From positions 1-64,000 of the forward strand of contig NZ_CP042582.1 in assembly GCF_008728835.1 (NCBI RefSeq): a stretch of 64,000 nucleotides of DNA, read 5' to 3'. The notes under the pieces were generated by a model. That model was not told the DNA's origin. It saw only the letters and a list, made by a program, of their open reading frames with translations, and searched no databases. Position numbers and translations under genes: made by a program. The stretch comes from Hypericibacter adhaerens. GTDB taxonomy: Bacteria; Pseudomonadota; Alphaproteobacteria; Dongiales; Dongiaceae. Of this stretch, positions 40,142-48,595 are shown in pieces; the stretch's first letter is position 1; the number at the start of each line of letters is the position of its first letter.

Positions 40142-41158
40142 ATGCGCGGCCTGACGGAGCCACTCGGGGATTGCCAGGGAGCGTTCACATGGATTCCATA
40201 TCGGCGGAATGTCGTACGTCAGGCCCGTCGGTATCCGCCCTTGTCCCTCGTCTTAAGGATTCTTGCGTTGGCTTCGGGCCTCTGGCTTGCCCCGATCGTT
40301 TCCGCGACGGCGGCTTGCGATCCCTCGGCGCTTGGCCCGGCGGTCATCAAGGTTAATGAGGCACGCGCCGAGCTTCGGGCGCTGCCGGTCGAGGGCGAGG
40401 CGCCGACCGATGTGACGCCCGCGGCGCAAGCGGCAGTCGCGGCGATGAAGGCGCGACTGGACGAGCTTCTCGATGCCTATATGCGATGCGCGGCCCGGGA
40501 CCTCGATCCCGACCGGACTGTCGCGGCGCTGATGAAAGATCTGGCGACGCCGGAGCCTGCCGCCGACGCTCCGGTTCATTACGGCGACCGTCTGGTCCTC
40601 GCGGCCCAACGCCCCGACAACCAGCCCCGGCTCCTCGCCGTCACCGCCACATTCGCGATTCCCTGCGGCAGCGATGCGGTGCTGTTCGTCTTCGAGCCGG
40701 ACGGCGATCGATGGCGCGAGGTCTTGCGCTGGCAGAGCGGTCCTTATGACGAGATCAGCGGCGTCCATAACCGGATCTGGGTCCGGCATTTCCAGGTGAC
40801 GGGCGACGCGGTGCGCCGGATTCCGCCGATCGCCCTCTCGCCGCGCGATTTCGCCGATGAATGGATCGCTGCCGATTGGGCCCAGGCCCGATCCTGGTCG
40901 ATGACCGAAGTGCGGGCGGCGTTGAAGCCGTGGCATGAACGGTTGCACGCTCTGCGCTATTTCGAGTTCGGGGCGATCCGGCGGTGCGACGGGCCGGCCG
41001 AGCATTATCAGGCCGCGCTCAGCCCCGAGACGCAGGATGGCGCCGTCTATCTGCGGCTCGAAGGCCCGGTTTCCGCTTTCCGGATGACGGGCGTCGCGAC
41101 CGAGCCCGCGCCGACCTGCAGCGGGCCGGATCTGTCGGGAAGCCTGGCGACACCATAG
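40142..41158 (+). CDS. hypothetical exported protein
   Basis: I do not recognise this protein, 338 aa as drawn. A hydrophobic stretch LSLVLRILALASGLWLAPIVSATA near residues 34-57 looks like a signal peptide, so the true start is probably internal (a TTG/GTG codon, or the first ATG used with a long n-region). The mature part holds four cysteines, at ACDPSA, MRCAAR, IPCGSD and IRRCDG, plus one near the end (PTCSGPD). No catalytic motif is evident. It precedes regB by 84 bases. Confidence 0.6.
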   Translation: MRGLTEPLGDCQGAFTWIPYRRNVVRQARRYPPLSLVLRILALASGLWLAPIVSATAACDPSALGPAVIKVNEARAELRALPVEGEAPTDVTPAAQAAVAAMKARLDELLDAYMRCAARDLDPDRTVAALMKDLATPEPAADAPVHYGDRLVLAAQRPDNQPRLLAVTATFAIPCGSDAVLFVFEPDGDRWREVLRWQSGPYDEISGVHNRIWVRHFQVTGDAVRRIPPIALSPRDFADEWIAADWAQARSWSMTEVRAALKPWHERLHALRYFEFGAIRRCDGPAEHYQAALSPETQDGAVYLRLEGPVSAFRMTGVATEPAPTCSGPDLSGSLATP

Positions 41159-41242
41159 GGGAAGAATCCGCTCGCCAGGGGACGCCCCTACCGCGATCGG
41201 CCTCTTGCGGCGCGCCCCGGTCTGGTCTTTCCTGGCAGCATC

Positions 41243-42586
41243 ATGACCGCCGACAATTCCCTGGTTTCGGGACGTGCGGGCCGCGTGCTGGGCCGGCGCG
41301 ACAGTGCCGCCCCCGCGGTCGGCGGCCGGGTCCGCCGCGGCACGCTCAACACGATCCGCTGGGTCGCGATCCTGGGTCAGCTCGCGGCCCTGTTCTTCAC
41401 CCATTTCGGTCTGGGCTACGAGCTGCCGCTGGGCTGGGCGCTCTGCGCGGTCGCGGCCTCGGCGCTGGTCAATCTCTGGGCCAGCCGCGGCGGCCGCGCC
41501 TCCTCGCGACTGTCCGACCGGGAGGCGGCGCTCTATCTGGGCTTCGACCTGGTGGAGCTGGTGGCGCTGCTCTACCTCACCGGCGGCCTCAACAACCCGT
41601 TCGCGATCCTGATCCTGGCGCCGGTGACGGTCTCGGCCGCGACCCTGTCGCGCGCCACCACCGCCGTGCTGGCCGTTCTCGCCGTGATCGCCGTGGTGCT
41701 GCTGTCGTTCTGGCATCTGCCGCTGCCCTGGCCGACGCCGGGCTTCACGCTCGAGCCCGTCTTCATCCTGGGCCTGGCCGCGGCCCTGGGGCTGTCGACC
41801 TTGTTCCTCGGCATCTACGTCTTCAGCGTGGCGGAGGAGGCGCGGCGCATGTCCCACGCGCTCTCCGCGACGCAGATGGCGCTCGATCGCGAGCAGCAGG
41901 TCTCGGCCCTGGGCGCGCTCGCCGCCGCGGCCGCCCACGAGCTCGGCAGCCCGCTCGGCACCATCGCCGTGGTGGCGAAGGAGCTGGCGCACGATCTGCC
42001 GCCCGACAGTCCCTTCAAGGAAGACGTGCAGCTCCTCTTGAGCCAGAGCGAGCGCTGCCGCGCCATCCTCGCCAGCCTCGCCGCCAAGCCCGATGTGGGC
42101 GGCGGCACGCCCTTCGACAGCGTCGGGATCAAGCAGCTCGTGGAGACGGCGGCGGCTCCGCATCGCCGCCACGAGGTGGACCTGCGGATCCAGGAACTGG
42201 TGCTCAACAGCGACGGCAGCACCGCCGCTCCCAAGGTGCCGCGCCGGCCCGAGATCCTGCATGCGCTGGGCACCCTGCTGCAGAACGCGATCGAGTTCGC
42301 CCGCAGCCAGGTCGAGGTCAAGGCGCTCTGGCGGGACGGGGCGCTCAGCCTCACCATCGCCGATGACGGACCGGGCTTCCCCTCGGACCTGCTCGGCCAT
42401 CTGGGCGAGCCCTATCTCTCCGGGGGAGACCAGGGACGCGGCGGCGAGCATATGGGCCTGGGCATCTTCATCGCCGAGACCCTGCTGGCGCGGACCGGCG
42501 CCAAGGTCAGCCTCGCCAATCGACGCGAGGGGGGCGCTCAGGTTACCATCGAATGGCCGCGCGGTCCGCTGGCAGACGCGGATTGA
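41243..42586 (+). CDS. regB: redox sensor histidine kinase RegB/PrrB/ActS type
   Basis: This is a 447-aa membrane sensor with six hydrophobic segments in the first half. It contains the quinone-binding heptapeptide GGLNNPF near residue 114. The H-box AAAHELGSPLGTIAVVAKEL carries the phospho-His, and the redox-active Cys appears in SQSERCRAIL. The HATPase_c boxes are LLQNAIEFARS and DDGPGFP. RegB-type kinases sense the respiratory redox state and phosphorylate RegA. The response regulator follows after 58 bases. Confidence 0.93.
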   Translation: MTADNSLVSGRAGRVLGRRDSAAPAVGGRVRRGTLNTIRWVAILGQLAALFFTHFGLGYELPLGWALCAVAASALVNLWASRGGRASSRLSDREAALYLGFDLVELVALLYLTGGLNNPFAILILAPVTVSAATLSRATTAVLAVLAVIAVVLLSFWHLPLPWPTPGFTLEPVFILGLAAALGLSTLFLGIYVFSVAEEARRMSHALSATQMALDREQQVSALGALAAAAAHELGSPLGTIAVVAKELAHDLPPDSPFKEDVQLLLSQSERCRAILASLAAKPDVGGGTPFDSVGIKQLVETAAAPHRRHEVDLRIQELVLNSDGSTAAPKVPRRPEILHALGTLLQNAIEFARSQVEVKALWRDGALSLTIADDGPGFPSDLLGHLGEPYLSGGDQGRGGEHMGLGIFIAETLLARTGAKVSLANRREGGAQVTIEWPRGPLADAD

Positions 42587-42644
42587 GGGCCGGCGCCGAT
42601 TTTCGTCCGGACGCCCGACCGTCCGTCCCCTAGGAGTTCAGGTC

Positions 42645-43223
42645 ATGACCGACAAGCCTGTAGCCACCGACAAGCCCGCCGCCGATGCGCCGGCCGGGGA
42701 GCGCACGCTGCTCCTGGTCGATGACGACGGTCCGTTCCGCCAGCGCCTGGGGCTGGCGATGGAGCGGCGCGGCTATGACGTGGCGCAGGCCGACAGCGTC
42801 GCCGCCGGCATCGCCGCGGCCAAGGCGAGGCCGCCGCTCTTCGCGGTGGTCGATCTCAGGCTCGGCGACGGCTCGGGCCTCGATGTGGTGACGGCCCTGC
42901 GCGAGGCGCGGCCGGAAACGCGGATCGTGGTGCTGACCGGCTACGGCAATATCGCGACCGCGGTCGCGGCGGTGAAGCAGGGCGCGCTCGACTACCTGCC
43001 CAAGCCCGCCGATGCGGACGCCGTCGAGGCCGCGCTGCAGCAGCAGGGCGACGCGCTGCCGCCGCCGCCCGAGCAGCCCATGACCGCCGACCGCGTGCGC
43101 TGGGAGCATATCCAGCGCGTGTTCGAGCAGTGCGACCGCAACGTGTCGGAGACGGCGCGCCGCCTGCGCATGCATCGGCGCACGCTCCAGCGCATCCTGC
43201 AGAAATACGCGCCGAGGACGTGA
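42645..43223 (+). CDS. regA: response regulator RegA/PrrA/ActR type
   Basis: This is a 192-aa global redox response regulator. The receiver has LLLVDDDGPFRQRL near residue 24, the phospho-Asp in FAVVDLRLGDGSG and the conserved Lys in LDYLPKPAD. A C-terminal Fis-type helix-turn-helix reads RVFEQCDRNVSETARRLRMHRRTLQRIL, identical in plan to RegA. SenC, often between regB and regA in photosynthetic relatives, is absent here. A GC palindrome 9 bases after the stop is a likely terminator. Confidence 0.95.
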   Translation: MTDKPVATDKPAADAPAGERTLLLVDDDGPFRQRLGLAMERRGYDVAQADSVAAGIAAAKARPPLFAVVDLRLGDGSGLDVVTALREARPETRIVVLTGYGNIATAVAAVKQGALDYLPKPADADAVEAALQQQGDALPPPPEQPMTADRVRWEHIQRVFEQCDRNVSETARRLRMHRRTLQRILQKYAPRT

Positions 43224-43231
43224 CCCTAGGG

Positions 43232-43247
43232 GCGCTCGCGCGAGCGC
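43232..43247. terminator. 16-base perfect GC palindrome after regA
   Basis: GCGCTCGCGCGAGCGC is perfectly self-complementary and is followed by TCTTAT, starting 9 bases after the regA stop. It is a likely terminator. Confidence 0.6.
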
Positions 43248-43257
43248 TCTTATGGTC

Positions 43258-43347
43258 ATGCTGACGAAGGTCAGCATCCACGAACACCGACGGTCGGTGT
43301 CCAGGCCGGATCGTCGGGTGTTCAGGGATGCCGGTCTGAAGCCGGCA
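43258..43347. repeat. three tandem intergenic hairpins between regA and the EAL gene
   Basis: Three symmetric units follow each other: ATGCTGAC-GAAG-GTCAGCAT (43258-43277), ACACCGAC-g-GTCGGTGT (43284-43300), and an ATGCCGG...CCGGCAT hairpin ending near 43347. They fill the gap between the convergent regA and EAL genes and look like a composite REP-type element. Confidence 0.65.
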
Positions 43348-43359
43348 TGACGTCTTGGG

Positions 43360-44619
43360 TTAGGACGCCGCGCGCTGGGTGGGCGCGGCAGCCGCTGCCG
43401 GTGCGGCGGCGGCTCCGCCGGCGACGCGGGCGCGCATCAGGGCGTCGAAATGATGGCCCTGATACATGGTGATGCCGAGCTTCTGGCCCAGCTCGAGGCA
43501 GGCCTCGTTCTCGCAGCGCGAGAGGATGACGCGGTCGCGGCCGATGCGCTCGATCGCCTCCTGCACGTCGTGCGCCACCTTGTTGTCGAGATTGGTGGAG
43601 AGGTCGGGCGTCCATTCGAGCTTGACCAGATCGACGCCGAGCCGCTCGCGGTCCACGAGCGGCATGAGCAGCGGCTTCACCCCGTCGACGCAGATCTTGT
43701 AGCCGCGCTCCTTGAGCCATTCGCGCGCGAACATGTAGGAACCCGGATCGGCATAGATGTCGATCTGCTGCAGCTCGATGACGGCGGCGCTGGCGCGCTC
43801 GGCGCCGACCACGCGATCGAACTCCTGGAATTCCGGGGAGAGCACGGTCGCCACATTGAGGTTGAGCGAGAAGCCGCGCTTGGGATCGATCTCGCCCTTG
43901 CTCTTGAGCAGCGACAGGACGCGCTGGTCGAGCAGGCGGGTCAGGTGCTGGAACAGCCAGCGGTCGGCGGCGATGTCGACGCCCGGCATCACCGCGCGGC
44001 CCAGCTCGCCGATCGAGACGAAGATCTCGAGCAGGAGCGGCTCGATCTGGCGGTTCTCGATCGCGAGGCAGATCGGCTGGCGGCGGACCAGCGGCGAAAG
44101 ATCGGCGGTGGCGATGGTCTGCTCGATCTGGCCCAGGCGGCGCGGATCGAGCGGCTCGGCCTGCGGCTTGGGCTTCGGGCGCTGCGTGGCCTCGGCCCGG
44201 CGCTGGGTCAGCGCCGTTTCCGCCGCCTTCTTCAGCTCGGCCCAGTCGGTCTCGAGGTTGAACCAGGTGCAGAACTTGTCTTCCTGCGTGCCGGCCATGC
44301 TCAGCAGCGGATCGAGGCTGAAGAGATAGCGCAGCCGCGTGACCGGCTCCTCGATCTCCTCGATCGTGGCGCCCTTGGTGATGAAGACATGGTCGCCGGA
44401 GGCAAGCCGGAACAGCGCGCTCTCGTGCTTCTTCGACAGCTTGTCGAAGCAGGAGGCGGCGATGCGGAAATGATGCTCGCGCCGGTTATAGGGCCGCAGC
44501 TCCGACAGATGCACGATGATCGCGCGCCGCCCCTCGGCGAAGCGCTCGAGCCGGACCACGTAATCGAGGAGCGCCTGCTCCTGATCCACGGTTTTGCCAT
44601 CTCGCATGCGATCGTTCAT
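43360..44619 (-). CDS. degenerate EAL-domain protein
   Basis: This 419-aa soluble protein has no membrane segment. The C-terminal part follows the EAL c-di-GMP phosphodiesterase fold, with FSLNLNVATVLSPEFQEF, RVILSRCENEACLELGQKLG and TMYQGHHFDAL. Catalytic positions are altered: the EAL triplet reads EIF, the DDFG metal motif reads VDGV and the T-E of motif 3 is lost. It therefore probably binds c-di-GMP or partners without hydrolysis. The N-terminal 170 residues show no named domain, and the tail is Ala/Pro-rich. It is 40 bases downstream of a LapG-like protease gene on the same strand, recalling LapD/LapG pairing. Confidence 0.8.
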   Translation of the reverse strand: MNDRMRDGKTVDQEQALLDYVVRLERFAEGRRAIIVHLSELRPYNRREHHFRIAASCFDKLSKKHESALFRLASGDHVFITKGATIEEIEEPVTRLRYLFSLDPLLSMAGTQEDKFCTWFNLETDWAELKKAAETALTQRRAEATQRPKPKPQAEPLDPRRLGQIEQTIATADLSPLVRRQPICLAIENRQIEPLLLEIFVSIGELGRAVMPGVDIAADRWLFQHLTRLLDQRVLSLLKSKGEIDPKRGFSLNLNVATVLSPEFQEFDRVVGAERASAAVIELQQIDIYADPGSYMFAREWLKERGYKICVDGVKPLLMPLVDRERLGVDLVKLEWTPDLSTNLDNKVAHDVQEAIERIGRDRVILSRCENEACLELGQKLGITMYQGHHFDALMRARVAGGAAAAPAAAAAPTQRAAS

Positions 44620-44659
44620 GGTCTCTCTCGGTTTCTTCCGGCGCCGGTCCCGCTCGGGA

Positions 44660-45313
44660 TCAGGCCGGACGGTGCAGCCACCAGCCCGTATCGTTGACCG
44701 AATAGACGGGCTTGTAATGCTTGATGCTCGATGCCGGCACGACCTTCTGGATCTGGTTGTCCAGCACCATCGGCGTGCCGTCGACATAGACGACCAGGAT
44801 GGCATGGCCGAGGCCGAGATTGAGGTCGTTGAGGGCGACGATGCGCATCTGGTCGGTCGACACGCCGGAATCGCGCAAGGCATAGAACTTGGCGATCGCG
44901 TAATCCTCGCAGTCCCCGTTCTTGCGCAGGAACTCGAACGGCGTCGCCCAGTAGTCGGGCTTGCCCCAGTTCACCTGGTCGAGAATGTAGGGATGCGCGT
45001 TCATGATGCTGTTGATCGTCCTGAGCTTGGTCTTGAGGTCCTGGTCCTTCGCCTGGGCGACGATGTTCTTCCAAAGCTTGGTGTTGCAGAGATTGGCGGG
45101 GCAACCCTGCAGCTCCTTGGCGAACCGATCCATCACGCCGGTCCATTTCGGGAACTGCTTGAGGCTGGTGCCGTGGAGCTCCTTGGTTCCGAAGAAGGAC
45201 GGGGTGAAACCCGCCGCCTCGGCCGCTGGTCCGACGACCAACGACCAGAACGCCATGCCAATCACGAGGAGGGCGACCGCTTCGCGCCCAACCCGACGGA
45301 CCCCTGCATTCAT
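44660..45313 (-). CDS. transglutaminase-like cysteine protease (BTLCP, LapG-like)
   Basis: This is a 217-aa exported protein with a signal peptide or anchor near residues 11-34. The catalytic triad is visible as Cys135 in NGDCEDYAIAKFY, His170 in LGLGHAILVV and Asp185 in MVLDNQ, as in bacterial transglutaminase-like cysteine proteinases. The best-known member, LapG, cleaves a surface adhesin in the periplasm under control of c-di-GMP bound to LapD. Here an EAL-like gene lies immediately downstream, but no adhesin or LapD-type membrane receptor is in the window. Confidence 0.9.
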   Translation of the reverse strand: MNAGVRRVGREAVALLVIGMAFWSLVVGPAAEAAGFTPSFFGTKELHGTSLKQFPKWTGVMDRFAKELQGCPANLCNTKLWKNIVAQAKDQDLKTKLRTINSIMNAHPYILDQVNWGKPDYWATPFEFLRKNGDCEDYAIAKFYALRDSGVSTDQMRIVALNDLNLGLGHAILVVYVDGTPMVLDNQIQKVVPASSIKHYKPVYSVNDTGWWLHRPA

Positions 45314-45615
45314 GACCGAACACCCCGGTTTGCACCGATCGAGGCCCGTTCAATCCTTACCGGGCGATCATCGGCCTTAGCTTGAAGGGACGTGCTTAAC
45401 GTGTGCTTAATTGCTAGAACTCTAATCGAATAGTGAAAAGATTGTCCGCAACCGGCTGGTTGATTCCCTGATGCGGCCCTACATTGCCCCTCGAGATTTT
45501 CCAACTAGGGCAATGATGGCGCCCTTCCAGGGCGGCAGCCAGGGTTGCCGTTATGTTCGCGCTGCCGGCCAGGGGTGCTCATAGGGCCGCCGGCGGAGAT
45601 TTAGGGAGACGTTCC
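45314..45615. other. divergent promoter region (protease / HD-GYP sensor)
   Basis: This 302-base spacer is markedly more AT-rich than its surroundings in 45376-45450. It holds an exact TTAA-N7-TTAA site (45396-45410). A TTGAAG (45382-45387) lies 18 bases before CTTAAT (45406-45411), a possible rightward promoter overlapping that site. The rest shows no gene. Confidence 0.6.
45396..45410. promoter_or_regulatory. CtrA-type binding site (TTAA-N7-TTAA)
   Basis: TTAA at 45396-45399 and TTAA at 45407-45410 are separated by exactly seven bases, the consensus for the alphaproteobacterial cell-cycle regulator CtrA. It lies between a protease gene and a sensor gene transcribed divergently, about 80 and 210 bases from their starts, and overlaps a candidate -10. 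CtrA controls motility and c-di-GMP genes in related orders. Confidence 0.6.
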
Positions 45616-47745
45616 TTGTCAGACATCGAAGAAAGAGCCGCCCGGCAGCGCCGCAAGGCGGGCGTGACCCTTGCGATCGGTTTGATCGTGCTGGCGGCGG
45701 TCGCGGCCATCGGTGTTTTCCTGGTCCTGCGCTTCGTGGAGAATCAGCGCCAGCAGGATCTGCTCGCCTGGCAGACGCGGCTCAGCATCGTCGCCGACAG
45801 CCGCAAGGCCGATATCGAGGGCTGGGTCACGCGCCAGCTCGACGATGTCTCGAGCCTCGCCAACAACGCCTCCCTGCAGCTCTACATGGCCCAGCTCCTG
45901 ATGGGCGGCTCGCAGGAGGAGAACGGCGGCGACAATAGCGGCGGCGGCGACAACAGCGGCGAGACGCCGTTCGAGGCCGACTATCTGAGCAATCTCCTGA
46001 CGGTGGCGGCGGAGCGCGACGGGTTCGCGGCGCCCAAGCCGACCGAGGTCAATGCCAATGTCGCGTTGCCGGCGGTGGCGGGCATGGCGCTGGTCGACAA
46101 GGACGGCAAGGTGCTGGTCGCCACCGCAGGCATGCCGCCGATCGAGGGGGCGCTCAAGGATTTCGTTCTCAACCTGAAGCCCGGCACGCGCGGCGTGATG
46201 GATGTCTTCATCGACGCCACCGGCGAGCCGGCGATGGGCTTCGCGGCCCCGGTCTATGGCGTGCAGGCGGACACGACCTCGCAGGCGCTGGGCCTGGTGG
46301 TCGGCGTGAAGCAGGTGGCCAAGGAGCTCTTCCCGCTGCTGCGCCAGCCCGGCGAAAGCCTGAGCACGGCCCGCGCGCTTCTGGTGCGCAAGGTCGACGA
46401 GGACACGGTCGAATATATCTCCCCGCTCGAGGACGGCACGCCGCCCCTGGGTCTGCGGCTCAGCAAATCCACGCCTCAGCTCGATGCGGCCATGGCGGTC
46501 ACGGTCGCATCGGGGTTCGCCATCAGGCTCGATCATTCCGGCCGGGAAGTGCTGGCCGCGACGCGCGGCGCCTTCCGCGACGTGCCCTGGGCCCTGATCT
46601 ACGAGGTGGAGCGCAAGGAAGCGCTCGCCGACAGCGATGCCCGCGCGACGCGCCTCCTGGTCATGCTGCTGCTGGCGGTGGCCCTCGTGGCGGCCGCCCT
46701 GCTCGCCGCCTGGTGGCTCATCTCCTCGCGGCGCTATGCGGAATCGGCCGAACGGCATCGCGCCACCGCCGAGCGGCTCGAAGCGCAGCGCCGATTGCTG
46801 CGCCTCGTCACGGACAGCCAGCCGACCGAGATCGCGATCTTCGACGCCGACAACAAATACCGCTTCGCCAACAAGGCGGCCGCCACGCGCGGCGGCCTGG
46901 CGCCGGAGGATCTCGTCGGCAAGCCGGTCGAGAACGTGCTCGGGCCCGCGGCGGCCGAGCCGATCGAGGCGCTCAACAAGAAGGCGCTCGAGAGCAATCA
47001 GCTGGTCGAGGAGACCCGCAAGCTCACCTCGGGCCGCGTGGTGCATTCCATGCATGTGCCGGTGCCGGCCGGCCCCGGCGAGCCGCCGGGCGTGCTGGTG
47101 ACGAACGAGGATCTGACCGACGCCTTCCGCGAGCGCGAGCGGCGCGAAAGGCTGCAGGATCAGCTGGTCGGCGCGCTGGTGGGCGTGGTCGACCGGCGCG
47201 ATCCCTTCTCGGCCGAGCATTCGACCCGCGTCGGCAAGCTCGCCCGCGAGATTGCGACCGAGATGGGGCTGACGCCGGTGCAGATCGCCACCGCCCAGAC
47301 CGCGGGCCAGCTCATGAATTTGGGCAAGATCCTGATCGACCCCGCGCTGCTCACCAAGGGCGGCGATCTCAGCGAGGACGAGCGCCAGCAGATCCGCCGG
47401 GCCATGCTGGCCTCGGGCGACCTGCTGCAGGGCGTCGAGTTCGACGGGCCGGTGTCGGAGACCTTGCGCCAGTCGCTCACGCGCTGGGACGGCACCGGCG
47501 TTCCCGCCGGCCTCAAGGGCGAGGACATCCTGCCCACGGCCCGCGTCATCACGGTCGCCAACGCCTTCGTCGGCATGATGAGCGCCCGCGCCCATCGTTC
47601 GGCGCTCTCGGTCGACGAGGCGATCAACGCCGTCATGCGCGATGTCGGCAAGGCCTTCGACCGGCGCGCCGTGGCGGCGCTGGTCAACTACATGGACAAT
47701 CGCGGCGGGCGCGCCGAATGGGAGCAAGGAGCGAGCGCAACCTGA
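45616..47745 (+). CDS. membrane sensor with PAS and degenerate HD-GYP domains
   Basis: Drawn from the TTG at 45616 (709 aa), which has AGGGAG seven bases upstream; the frame also opens at an ATG 63 bases earlier. One membrane helix lies near 18-40, then a periplasmic sensor region with a Gly/Asn-rich insert (near 105-120). A second helix lies near 352-375 (LLVMLLLAVALVAAALLAAWWLI), then a PAS domain (IAIFDADNKYRFANKAA). The terminal HD-GYP-like domain keeps GKI and RWDGTGVPAGLKGEDI, but the HD dyad reads NL, the HHE motif is lost and GYP is GVP. Catalysis is therefore doubtful. Confidence 0.85.
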   Translation: MSDIEERAARQRRKAGVTLAIGLIVLAAVAAIGVFLVLRFVENQRQQDLLAWQTRLSIVADSRKADIEGWVTRQLDDVSSLANNASLQLYMAQLLMGGSQEENGGDNSGGGDNSGETPFEADYLSNLLTVAAERDGFAAPKPTEVNANVALPAVAGMALVDKDGKVLVATAGMPPIEGALKDFVLNLKPGTRGVMDVFIDATGEPAMGFAAPVYGVQADTTSQALGLVVGVKQVAKELFPLLRQPGESLSTARALLVRKVDEDTVEYISPLEDGTPPLGLRLSKSTPQLDAAMAVTVASGFAIRLDHSGREVLAATRGAFRDVPWALIYEVERKEALADSDARATRLLVMLLLAVALVAAALLAAWWLISSRRYAESAERHRATAERLEAQRRLLRLVTDSQPTEIAIFDADNKYRFANKAAATRGGLAPEDLVGKPVENVLGPAAAEPIEALNKKALESNQLVEETRKLTSGRVVHSMHVPVPAGPGEPPGVLVTNEDLTDAFRERERRERLQDQLVGALVGVVDRRDPFSAEHSTRVGKLAREIATEMGLTPVQIATAQTAGQLMNLGKILIDPALLTKGGDLSEDERQQIRRAMLASGDLLQGVEFDGPVSETLRQSLTRWDGTGVPAGLKGEDILPTARVITVANAFVGMMSARAHRSALSVDEAINAVMRDVGKAFDRRAVAALVNYMDNRGGRAEWEQGASAT

Positions 47746-48449
47746 TCCCGGTCCCTGAGCTTCCGGCCGGTCGGCGCATCTACGCGATCGGCGACGTGCA
47801 TGGCCGTGCCGACCTGCTGGCGCAGATCCATCGCCGGATCGAGATCGACCTGGATCTCCATCCGGTATCGGATCCGCTGCTGGTCTGCCTCGGCGACTAT
47901 GTCGATCGCGGCGCCGATTCGGCGGGCGTGATCGATCTGCTGCTGAAGCCGGCGCCCGGCGGCATCCCGCGCGTCGCGCTCATGGGCAATCACGAGGCGC
48001 TGATGCTGCGGTTCCTCACCGACGAGAGCGCCGCCCCGGTCTGGTTCGCCAATGGCGGCGATGCGACGCTCGACAGCTACGGCGTCGATCCGATGCTGTC
48101 CTACGACCGGGCCCGCCGCGAGCTCCAGCGCCGTCTGCCGCGCCGCCACCGGGAGCTGCTGGAATCCCTGCCGCTCAGCCATGAGGAGGGCGATTACTTC
48201 TTCGTTCATGCCGGCGTCAGGCCGGGCGTCGAGCTGGGGCTGCAACGGCGCGAGGACCTGCTCTGGATCCGCGGCGAGTTCCTCCATTCCGAGGCCGACC
48301 ATGGCAAGGTCGTGGTGCATGGCCATTCGATCTCGGCCGAGCCGGAGCTGCGGGCGAACCGGATCGGGATCGATACCGGGGCCTATGCCTCGGACCGGCT
48401 CACCTGCCTGGTGCTGGAGGGGCGCCGGCAGACCTTTTTTGCCACCTGA
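47718..48449 (+). CDS. PPP-type metallophosphoesterase (serine/threonine phosphatase-like)
   Basis: This 243-aa protein has the complete calcineurin-type metal motifs: YAIGDVHGRADLL near 23, CLGDYVDRGADS near 55, LMGNHEALMLRF near 83 and VVVHGHSI near 197. It resembles PrpA/PrpE-like bacterial protein phosphatases or Ap4A hydrolases. The ATG lies 28 bases inside the 3' end of the HD-GYP-like sensor gene, so the two are translationally coupled and probably work in one pathway. Confidence 0.9.
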   Translation: MGARSERNLIPVPELPAGRRIYAIGDVHGRADLLAQIHRRIEIDLDLHPVSDPLLVCLGDYVDRGADSAGVIDLLLKPAPGGIPRVALMGNHEALMLRFLTDESAAPVWFANGGDATLDSYGVDPMLSYDRARRELQRRLPRRHRELLESLPLSHEEGDYFFVHAGVRPGVELGLQRREDLLWIRGEFLHSEADHGKVVVHGHSISAEPELRANRIGIDTGAYASDRLTCLVLEGRRQTFFAT

Positions 48450-48595
48450 GCGCCGCTTCCTTGCCACCGCTTGCCGACCGGCGGGAGTGATACAAGGTCG
48501 GTCCGCCGGCCAGACCCTTGGAAAGACGGCCTTTAACCGGGCGACAAGGTCGGGCTGCTAACAGTGACCGCCAGGGCCAAGGGGAGTTCTCGATC

